Positions 1 to 5,048 of a stretch of DNA of 7,554 nucleotides are shown one piece after another. The DNA lies in the NCBI GenBank assembly GCA_045596605.1, contig JAZOCR010000167.1:1-7554 (forward strand), written 5' to 3'. How positions within the stretch are numbered: position 1 is the stretch's first letter; each line of letters begins with the position of its first letter. The position numbers were made by a program, and so were the translations under genes. Source of the stretch: SIG622 sp045596605. GTDB lineage: Bacteria > Bacillota > Clostridia > Oscillospirales > CAG-382. The notes below the pieces were generated by a model. That model made no database searches. It saw only the letters and a list, made by a program, of their open reading frames with translations, and was not told the DNA's origin.

Positions 1-51
1 GGTTTATATGACCGTAAACGTATAATTCTGATTAAGGTTAATGTTAACTGA
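1..51 (+). CDS. C-terminal tail of an unidentified upstream gene (partial)
   Basis: Frame 1 is open from the window edge for 16 codons, reading GLYDRKRIILIKVNVN, and stops at TGA 49-51. The other two plus frames close within about 25 bases. The last A of the stop codon is the first base of the ribosome binding site of the hydrogenase gene, and 14 bases separate the stop from that gene's ATG, which is typical operon spacing. The fragment is too short to assign a family. In other Clostridia the genes beside this kind of hydrogenase often encode signalling proteins (phosphatase, anti-sigma factor, DRTGG domain), but nothing in these 16 residues proves that here. A run of this length can occur by chance, so confidence is moderate. 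Confidence 0.42.
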   Translation, partial: GLYDRKRIILIKVNVN

Positions 52-57
52 AAGGAG
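51..57 (+). promoter_or_regulatory. Ribosome binding site fixing the hydrogenase start
   Basis: AAAGGAG lies 8 bases before ATG 66-68. An in-frame GTG at 57-59 begins on the last G of this site and therefore cannot be the start. This decides the shorter, 438-residue protein. Confidence 0.8.
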
Positions 58-65
58 TGAATTTT

Positions 66-1382
66 ATGCAAGAATTTATACATTCCGTTTCACTCGACAT
101 TTCAAAATGTAAGGGCTGTACCAACTGTCTTAAGCACTGTCCAACAGAGGCTATAAGAATAAGAAATGGACATGCTATTATAAATTCTTCACTTTGCATT
201 GACTGCGGTGAATGTATAAGAAAATGCCCATATAAAGCTAAAAGAGCCATATACGACAAGATGCAGGACATAGGTGATTATAAATGGAAAATAGCTCTTC
301 CTGCACCTGCGCTTTACGGACAGTTTGATAATGTAGATGATATTGATTACATACTTACGGCAATACTTGAATGTGGCTTTGATGACGTCTTTGAGGTTGC
401 AAGAGGCGCTGAACTTATTTCCGCCTATACAAGATATTATCTTAGCAGTAAAAATGCGAAAAAACCGCTTATCAGCTCAGCGTGTCCCGTTATTGCAAGG
501 CTGATAAGCGTAAGATTTCCTTATCTTTGCGATAACCTTGTTCCAATTCTACCGCCGATTGAAATTTCAGCGCAGATGGCAAGGGAAAAGGCTCTTTCGG
601 AGCATCCGGAGCTTTCGCCTGAAGATATTGGTGTATTCTTTATTTCGCCCTGTCCTGCAAAGGTTAGCTACGTTAAAAATCCTATTGGAATTGAAAAGAG
701 TGCAGTTACGCAGGTTCTGTCAATCAGTGAGCTTTATTTTATGCTGATAGGAAAACTCGGTAAAATAAAGAATCCGCTTCCTCTTTCAAAGGTTGGCGTA
801 ATAGGTGTAAGCTGGGCAAGCTCCGGTGGTGAGGCATCATCAATATTTAACGACAGATATCTTGCGGCAGACGGAATTGATAATGTTATCGACGTTCTTG
901 AGCAGCTTGAAAACGATAAGCTTTCCGGCGTTGAGTTTATAGAGCTTAACGCTTGCAGTGGTGGTTGCGTTGGTGGAACACTTACTGTAGAAAATCCCTT
1001 TATTGCAAAGGCACGACTACAGAATCTCAGAAGATATCTTCCCGTGACGCAGAACAAACCGTCAGAAAACTTTTCTGACGCTGATGAGAACGGTGGCGTT
1101 CCGAATGGAATTATGTGGTCTGATACTATTGATTACAGTCCCGTTGGTCAGCTTGATAACGACAGAGCTGAAGCACTACGCAAAATGAATGAAATAGAAG
1201 CTTATTTTCAGAAGCTTCCTCATCTTGATTGCGGTTCCTGCGGTGCTCCTAACTGCCGTGCACTTGCAGAGGATATAGTCAAGGGAGAAGCAACGGAAAG
1301 TGACTGCATTATAAGAATGAAGGAACAGATTGAAAACGTTTACAAGAACCTTGGTGACCTTGTAAACGGAATTAAAAAATAG
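66..1382 (+). CDS. [FeFe]-hydrogenase-like iron-sulphur protein, putative sensory (group D/HsfB-like) type
   Basis: The 438-residue protein has three parts. Residues 15-54 are a two-[4Fe-4S] ferredoxin domain (C15, C18, C21, C25; C44, C47, C50, C54). The middle is the hydrogenase large-chain domain, with H-cluster loops SSACP (C140), SPCPAK (C196) and NACSGGC (C297, C301). The C-terminus has an RnfB-like FeS motif (C389, C392, C397, C414). The four cysteines expected to hold the H-cluster are present. The proton-relay cysteine of the TSCCP loop is A139, and the methionines usually found in loops 2 and 3 are replaced by P195 and N295. This pattern is known from putative hydrogen-sensing group D enzymes, so a sensory or redox-signalling role is inferred rather than bulk H2 production. 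No signal peptide is seen, so it is probably cytosolic. No maturase genes (HydEFG) are in the window. The gene is followed 18 bases later by a small membrane-protein gene, probably in one operon. Confidence 0.9.
   Translation: MQEFIHSVSLDISKCKGCTNCLKHCPTEAIRIRNGHAIINSSLCIDCGECIRKCPYKAKRAIYDKMQDIGDYKWKIALPAPALYGQFDNVDDIDYILTAILECGFDDVFEVARGAELISAYTRYYLSSKNAKKPLISSACPVIARLISVRFPYLCDNLVPILPPIEISAQMAREKALSEHPELSPEDIGVFFISPCPAKVSYVKNPIGIEKSAVTQVLSISELYFMLIGKLGKIKNPLPLSKVGVIGVSWASSGGEASSIFNDRYLAADGIDNVIDVLEQLENDKLSGVEFIELNACSGGCVGGTLTVENPFIAKARLQNLRRYLPVTQNKPSENFSDADENGGVPNGIMWSDTIDYSPVGQLDNDRAEALRKMNEIEAYFQKLPHLDCGSCGAPNCRALAEDIVKGEATESDCIIRMKEQIENVYKNLGDLVNGIKK
466..510 (+). repeat. Perfect 11-bp inverted repeat inside the hydrogenase gene
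   Basis: Arms CGCTTATCAGC (466-476) and GCTGATAAGCG (500-510) are exact reverse complements separated by 23 bases. The loop contains the codons of the first H-cluster loop (SACP). The arms encode LIS in both places with complementary codon choices. The mRNA could fold here, but a function is not shown. Confidence 0.6.
1060..1080 (+). repeat. 21-base perfect palindrome inside the hydrogenase gene
   Basis: Arms CGTCAGAAAA (1060-1069) and TTTTCTGACG (1071-1080) flank a single C. The sequence falls in the linker between the hydrogenase domain and the C-terminal FeS motif (around residues 332-339). It could be a symmetric protein-binding site or a tight RNA hairpin. Neither is proven. Confidence 0.65.
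1337..1368 (+). repeat. Perfect 10-bp inverted repeat at the 3' end of the hydrogenase gene
   Basis: Arms CGTTTACAAG (1337-1346) and CTTGTAAACG (1359-1368) enclose a 12-base loop and end 14 bases before the gene's last base. An A-rich stretch follows, not a T run, so this is not an intrinsic terminator. It lies just upstream of the ribosome binding site of the next gene and might influence translation or mRNA stability there. Confidence 0.6.
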
Positions 1383-1400
1383 TTTTAAGGAGAAACTGTA

Positions 1401-1802
1401 TTGAAGAAAAAAACTATTGTAATATCAGCTTTGATAGTATTAGTACTGCTTGCTTTATTATGTATAATATACTTTGTTGGCAGTGGCTATATAAAAAGAG
1501 CTGACGTTGCACTTCTTGATTATTCTGTGTCCGAAGATGGAACGGAAATAACACTCAAAACAACTATTTTGTCTTCAATGGGGTACACAAGAGGCTTTAA
1601 GGATAACGGCGGTGGAGTAAAACCCCATTATCTGACGTTCTATTCAACCTTTGGCGGTCTTAACAGCTCCTTTGGTGCGAAAGATGAACATATTTTAGCG
1701 ATTGATGCCGGTGACAGTGAAATTTATTTCAGCATTCCAGATGATGGTTATCAGCTTGTTTTAAAGAAAGATGAAGAAATAGGTGAATGGGTAAGACCTT
1801 AG
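1401..1802 (+). CDS. Small membrane-anchored protein of unknown function
   Basis: The predicted protein has 133 residues. The start is TTG at 1401, chosen because AAGGAG (1387-1392) sits 8 bases before it. A short lysine-rich N-terminus (KKK) is followed by one hydrophobic segment at about residues 6-26, and the remaining ~105 residues should lie outside the membrane. The cysteine at the end of LALLC is preceded by leucine, so it is not a proper lipobox and a lipoprotein is unlikely. The exported part is polar and rich in Gly, Asp and aromatic residues (GFKDNGGGVKPHYL, TFYSTFGGLNSS) and ends in EWVRP. Similar small proteins of unknown function are, from memory, common in Clostridia, but I know no named domain. 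The 18-base gap from the hydrogenase gene suggests co-transcription. Whether the two proteins work together is unknown. Confidence 0.75.
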   Translation: MKKKTIVISALIVLVLLALLCIIYFVGSGYIKRADVALLDYSVSEDGTEITLKTTILSSMGYTRGFKDNGGGVKPHYLTFYSTFGGLNSSFGAKDEHILAIDAGDSEIYFSIPDDGYQLVLKKDEEIGEWVRP

Positions 1803-1824
1803 TGTTATCAAACATTATAAAAAT

Positions 1825-1856
1825 TAAGGAGTTTACGCAAATGCGTATACTCCTTA
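1825..1856. terminator. Bidirectional intrinsic terminator between convergent genes
   Basis: The arms at 1825-1839 and 1842-1856 (TAAGGAG...TACGCA against TGCGTA...CTCCTTA) match at 14 of 15 positions around a very short A/T loop. On the plus strand the stem is followed by TATATATTTGTTT. On the minus strand it is followed by ATTTTTATAAT. It lies between the stop of the small membrane-protein gene at 1802 and the end of the DUF4867-type gene at 1866, as expected for a terminator shared by converging transcripts. Confidence 0.8.
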
Positions 1857-1865
1857 TATATTTGT

Positions 1866-2522
1866 TTAAAGATTTATGTGAATGTTGTCACCGCTTATCC
1901 AGCAGGCAGCGCCCTCTTTAGCCAGAGATTCAACGCTGGGATGAGCAATTAGCCACTTGTTTGTGCCCCAGAGCATCGGGTCACGGTCTGTTTTTTCTAT
2001 ATCGTAATTTGTACCAAGGGGGAGAACTACTATTGATTTGTAGCCTTCCTCGTACACTCTTATAGGTGCGTAGTGAAGTGTTGTTGCATACATTTCAAAA
2101 GCAGTGCCTGCAGGCACGTAGAAAGCTTTTACGCATTTTGAATCAAGGTTTTTATCAACTATTTCGCTTCTGAGTGCAACAAGTACTATAAGGTCGGTTA
2201 CAGCGATAACCATTTCACTAGCCTTGTGATATTCAAGTGCATCGAGGTATTCGGTCGTGCCGTTTGTGTAGCCAAACTGTGCAGGCATACCGCCACAGTA
2301 AATCTTTACGATTTCCTTTGCGGCGTCCATTGCTTCCATTTCCTTAACCGTGGGACAATATGTACAACCGGGGGTTATTACAGTTTTATTTTCCATATAG
2401 GAAATAAGCTCTGAAAGGTTGTAGCCCTCTACAATTTCGCCGTAAGGTCTGAAATTTTCGCACGAAATGAGTTCGATTTTTATATGGGGATTTGCTTTGC
2501 AGATTTTTTCAAAGTTTGTCAT
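1866..2522 (-). CDS. DUF4867-type cupin-like protein
   Basis: The protein has 218 residues, about the usual length for this family as I recall it. ATG at 2522 is preceded by GTGAGG (2531-2536) at an 8-base spacing. Recognisable stretches are FGYTNG (83-88), LEYHKASE (96-103) and VPAGTAFEMYATTLHYAP (136-153), followed by VVLPLGTN (165-172). H99, E103, E143 and H150 are spaced as in cupin barrels, where such residues bind a metal, and the VPAGTAFEMY segment resembles the second cupin motif. Family assignment is from memory of DUF4867. No reaction is established, and a carbohydrate-related or other small-molecule role would be a guess. The gene lies 68 bases downstream of the alpha-toroid gene on the same strand and may be co-transcribed with it or use its own weak promoter. 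It ends at the shared hairpin. No signal peptide is seen. Confidence 0.75.
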   Translation of the reverse strand: MTNFEKICKANPHIKIELISCENFRPYGEIVEGYNLSELISYMENKTVITPGCTYCPTVKEMEAMDAAKEIVKIYCGGMPAQFGYTNGTTEYLDALEYHKASEMVIAVTDLIVLVALRSEIVDKNLDSKCVKAFYVPAGTAFEMYATTLHYAPIRVYEEGYKSIVVLPLGTNYDIEKTDRDPMLWGTNKWLIAHPSVESLAKEGAACWISGDNIHINL

Positions 2523-2561
2523 AAGAAGTACCTCACTTTTATAATTTATTTCTCTGTTAGT

Positions 2562-2590
2562 ATTATATATTTGTGTTTATGAGGGAAAAA
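2562..2590 (-). promoter_or_regulatory. Possible weak promoter for the DUF4867-type gene
   Basis: A perfect -10 hexamer TATAAT reads on the minus strand at 2567-2562, about 40 bases before the start codon. The hexamer 17 bases upstream (2585-2590, TTTTTC) is a poor -35 match and there is no TG extension. The region is AT-rich, so a chance match is plausible. Confidence 0.33.
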
Positions 2591-3508
2591 TTATAATAAT
2601 CCAAAACCTTTTAAATAAAGCAGATTTTGAATAATCCATTGTCCCTTCCACCAATTTTTACTTATCGCCCATTCATCAGGATATTTCCCACCCCAATTCC
2701 AGCCAATATTCCAAGAACCGTCGGCAAGTTGAGTGTTTATTATGTACTCACACTCATAATCGGCAATTTCTTTGTTAGCCGGATAATACTCACTCTCTTT
2801 TGAGTTGATGAAACAAGAGGGTTGACATACATAACCGTTCCATTTTGAAGTGTCTGTAACAATAAGCTTGTTTATAGATTTATGCAGCTTAGCCTTTAAT
2901 TCATCAAAAGGAATATATTCCGTCACCTTTCCCTTTTCAAAAAGCTGTGCCATTCGCATATAGCAGGTACAAGTGTGCATATCTTTTATCTCATCGGGAG
3001 AAAGCGCTTCAATGGCTTCGTTGGCAATGCGTACACCAAGCTTAAAAACATCACTTTCTTTATCGGCATAACGGGCAATAAATCCGGCTATTTGAGCAGT
3101 GCCATTATAATCGGTATGACAACTACTAACGCTTTCTGTGTGCCACCAAGGTGCGTGAGGATAATCATTGTTGCTCTTCACAGTTATATCCCACGTTTTT
3201 CCATTAAAATGTTTTCCGCTTGCGTACCACTTTAAAAGACCTTGAATAACCGGGTGCTGATTATCCATAAGGTCTATTTCCCTTATAATTTCACTTGCAG
3301 TGTTAGAGTGTAACGGTATGGAATTGGGATTCCAGCAATCCGCCTCGACAGCGTGACCAAAGCCACCGTCTTCATTTTGATAGTGAGACAGTACATTTAG
3401 CACAGCTTCGTTGCTCCCATTTTCAAAATGATACTGAAAGCGGGCTAAATCGAGAGGTCTTGCATTTCGGTACATAAAAGCTCTTGCTTTGTCAAAAGTC
3501 GTATTCAT
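2591..3508 (-). CDS. Alpha-toroid (terpenoid cyclase/prenyltransferase-like) protein of unknown function
   Basis: The protein has 305 residues. ATG at 3508 is preceded by AAGGAA at about 9 bases. Two stretches fit the QW repeat of squalene-hopene cyclases and related (alpha/alpha) barrels: VLSHYQNEDGGFG (39-51) and YIINTQLADGSWNIGW (255-270). The second matches the consensus fully, with Q260, G264 and W266. Between them is the aromatic PHAPWW (117-122). The catalytic DxDD motif of squalene-hopene cyclases is not found, and the length is about half that of those enzymes, so cyclase activity is not supported. The fold may instead serve as a sugar- or peptide-binding or hydrolytic toroid. No signal peptide is seen. 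The gene has its own good promoter upstream and no isoprenoid genes nearby, and the DUF4867-type gene follows on the same strand. Confidence 0.7.
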   Translation of the reverse strand: MNTTFDKARAFMYRNARPLDLARFQYHFENGSNEAVLNVLSHYQNEDGGFGHAVEADCWNPNSIPLHSNTASEIIREIDLMDNQHPVIQGLLKWYASGKHFNGKTWDITVKSNNDYPHAPWWHTESVSSCHTDYNGTAQIAGFIARYADKESDVFKLGVRIANEAIEALSPDEIKDMHTCTCYMRMAQLFEKGKVTEYIPFDELKAKLHKSINKLIVTDTSKWNGYVCQPSCFINSKESEYYPANKEIADYECEYIINTQLADGSWNIGWNWGGKYPDEWAISKNWWKGQWIIQNLLYLKGFGLL

Positions 3509-3554
3509 TGGTAATAATTCCTTTTTATAGGTTTGAGAAAATCATAGTATCGTA

Positions 3555-3583
3555 ATTATATCACAGAGAGATAATGTTTGCAA
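3555..3583 (-). promoter_or_regulatory. Promoter of the alpha-toroid gene
   Basis: On the minus strand TTGCAA (3583-3578) and TATAAT (3560-3555) are separated by exactly 17 bases. TGA directly precedes the -10, making an extended -10. The predicted start of transcription is near 3548, leaving a leader of about 40 bases that holds the ribosome binding site. Confidence 0.7.
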
Positions 3584-3609
3584 TATAAATATAGATATAA
3601 ATACAAAAA

Positions 3610-4137
3610 TTATTTGAGAATACTTTTTCCCTTACTGTCTATTCCGCAAATTAGCGGAAAGTCGCAAAAAGTAAGTTTTTTTACAGACTCACAGCCAAGC
3701 TCCGGAAAAGCAATAACCTCAAGCGATGTGATGCACTTACTTGCAAGCGCACCGGCTCCTCCAATGGCACAAAGATATATTGCACCGTTTCTGATAATTG
3801 CATCAATGACTTCTTTGTTTCTCGGTCCTTTACCAATCATACAGGTAAGTCCCATATCAAGAAGAGCTGGGGAGTAGACGTCCATTCTTGAGGAGGTAGT
3901 AGGGCCGAAGGAGCCGCATATCTGACCTTCACGCTGTGGGGTAGGACCTGCGTAATATATTGAAGCACCGCATATTTCAAAGGGGAGTGTTTCGCCGTTT
4001 TCGATAAGCTTCATTATTTTTTTGTGTGCGGCATCTCTTGCCGTGTATACCGTACCTGAGAGTAAAACCTCATCACCGCAGCTGATGAGGTTTATTATGT
4101 CCTTAAGGTTTTCGGTGTGAGCCTTGTAGGTCTTCAT
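3610..4137 (-). CDS. Class I fumarase/tartrate dehydratase beta-subunit homologue
   Basis: The protein has 175 residues, close to the usual 180-190 of stand-alone beta subunits. ATG at 4137 has GAAAGG (4147-4152) 9 bases upstream. Family motifs in order are SGTVYTARDAAHKK (27-40), YAGPTP (62-67), GSFGPTTSSRMD (75-86), IGKG (101-104) and GGAGAL (126-131). In two-subunit class I hydro-lyases the beta chain completes the active site of an alpha chain that carries the [4Fe-4S] cluster, converting fumarate to malate or tartrate to oxaloacetate. The alpha gene normally lies immediately upstream. Here the upstream gene, 35 bases away, is divIVA-like and no alpha gene is in the window. The substrate therefore cannot be assigned, and the partner must be encoded elsewhere or be missing. 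It is probably transcribed with the divIVA-like gene. Confidence 0.85.
   Translation of the reverse strand: MKTYKAHTENLKDIINLISCGDEVLLSGTVYTARDAAHKKIMKLIENGETLPFEICGASIYYAGPTPQREGQICGSFGPTTSSRMDVYSPALLDMGLTCMIGKGPRNKEVIDAIIRNGAIYLCAIGGAGALASKCITSLEVIAFPELGCESVKKLTFCDFPLICGIDSKGKSILK
4065..4093 (-). repeat. Perfect 11-bp inverted repeat near the 5' end of the fumarase-beta gene
   Basis: Arms AAACCTCATCA (4065-4075) and TGATGAGGTTT (4083-4093) are exact reverse complements around a 7-base loop. The hairpin begins about 45 bases inside the reading frame. In the direction of transcription the stem runs into only four T (TTTTACTCTC), a weak terminator tail at best. Folding of the mRNA here is likely. 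A regulatory role is unproven. Confidence 0.65.
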
Positions 4138-4172
4138 ACGTTTTAACCTTTCGTAGTTGGTTTATGTAACGG

Positions 4173-4907
4173 TTACTTCTGGGAAGTTCCAAGTCCTGAT
4201 ACTGTTTCGTCATAAAATCTTGCAATTTCACTCTTTTGTGCCTGAAGTGCTCCGAGAAGCTGCTTCTGACGTCTGAGCAGATACTCAACCTTTTCCTTGT
4301 TATGCTCAAGCTGCTGTTCGGATTCTGCCTTGATTTTCACAGCATAAGCATCAGCATCGGCTTTTGTTTTTGCAAGGTAAGCTCTTGCGTCGGAATTTGC
4401 CTTTGTAACTATTTCCTCCGCTGTAAGCTTGGCGTTTGCAATTATAATTTCAGATTTCTTCTCTGCCTCTGCCTGCATATCGTCGGCCTTACTCTTTGCT
4501 ATTACTAGAATGTCGCCTGCATCTTTACAGGTTTTGTTATAGTTTTCAGCAGCTTCGGAAACGGAAGAAAATCTGACATTCAAAGCATCATATTCATTTT
4601 TTAATGAGTCATAATCCGATTCAAGCTCACAAATTTTCGCCTTAAGAGCATCAATTTGGTCAAGTAGCGAAGATTTTTCTTTTTCTGCGTCAGCGATTTT
4701 CTGATTAAGCAAAGAAGCTTCACCAAGCTTTTCCTCGTTTTCTGCAATTTCGCTTTTAAGCTTTTCATTCTGATTCTTCAGTTCTCCGACGTTTCGTTCA
4801 ATGTCTTCAATCTCAAAGGCTGCCTGTGAATTTATCTTTTCAATATAAGATGAAACATCAGACGGTGCGTAGCCGAATAATCTTTTCTTAAACAAACTTT
4901 TAGGCAT
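4173..4907 (-). CDS. DivIVA-domain coiled-coil protein
   Basis: The protein has 244 residues. The N-terminal FKKRLFGYAPSDVSSYIEKI (6-25) is the membrane-targeting DivIVA/GpsB-type domain. Long coiled-coil heptads rich in Lys, Glu, Leu and Ala follow, at about 30-115 and again at 125-230. DivIVA proteins bind curved membrane at poles and septa and recruit partners in division, cell-wall growth or sporulation. Which process this one serves cannot be read from the sequence. The second coiled coil contains repeated Ala-Lys-Ala-Glu/Asp blocks like those of stalk-type rods. The start at 4907 has only a weak purine-rich ribosome site (AAAGAGA), with no clear GGAGG. It lies between obgE (141-base gap containing a promoter) and the fumarase-beta gene (35-base gap). 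It is probably one of several DivIVA paralogues, so the symbol divIVA is not given. Confidence 0.87.
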   Translation of the reverse strand: MPKSLFKKRLFGYAPSDVSSYIEKINSQAAFEIEDIERNVGELKNQNEKLKSEIAENEEKLGEASLLNQKIADAEKEKSSLLDQIDALKAKICELESDYDSLKNEYDALNVRFSSVSEAAENYNKTCKDAGDILVIAKSKADDMQAEAEKKSEIIIANAKLTAEEIVTKANSDARAYLAKTKADADAYAVKIKAESEQQLEHNKEKVEYLLRRQKQLLGALQAQKSEIARFYDETVSGLGTSQK

Positions 4908-4955
4908 TTTTATATCTCTTTTCTCTTTATTTTATTAAATTCTGTTTCGCTGAAA

Positions 4956-4984
4956 AGTATATCACATTAAGTTTAATATTAAAA
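4956..4984 (-). promoter_or_regulatory. Probable promoter of the divIVA-like and fumarase-beta unit
   Basis: Minus-strand TGATATACT (4964-4956) is an extended -10 (TGA then TATACT). The -35 at the 17-base position (4984-4979, TTTTAA) is poor, as is common for extended -10 promoters. It lies in the 141-base gap after obgE, which otherwise holds AT-rich sequence and no clear terminator. Confidence 0.5.
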
Positions 4985-5048
4985 GGGGAAAGTGCAGTTA
5001 TTTTATAAAAATTAACATTTATCGTCGAATTAAGCATTTATAAAATGA

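Noticed and set aside
21..26. TATAAT hexamer upstream of the hydrogenase gene
   Set aside because: Its -35 would fall before the window edge and it lies inside a probable coding tail, so a promoter cannot be supported.
734..1057. 107-codon minus-strand frame within the hydrogenase gene
   Set aside because: It is antisense to conserved H-cluster coding sequence. The composition is that of a reverse-frame shadow.
2104..2117. 14-base palindrome GTGCCTGCAGGCAC in the DUF4867-type gene
   Set aside because: A palindrome this short is expected about once per 10-20 kb by chance, and it encodes the conserved VPAG segment.
3561..3609. Possible terminator after the fumarase-beta gene
   Set aside because: The stretch is AT-rich with overlapping TATA-type repeats but no GC-containing stem followed by a T run.
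4103..4309. 68-codon minus-strand frame bridging the divIVA-like and fumarase-beta genes
   Set aside because: It overlaps two well-supported genes in another frame and has no convincing ribosome site or family resemblance.
4908..5048. Possible terminator after obgE
   Set aside because: Only a 5-bp stem (CATTT/AAATG, 5035-5047) and scattered AT-rich pairings were found. This is not enough to call one.
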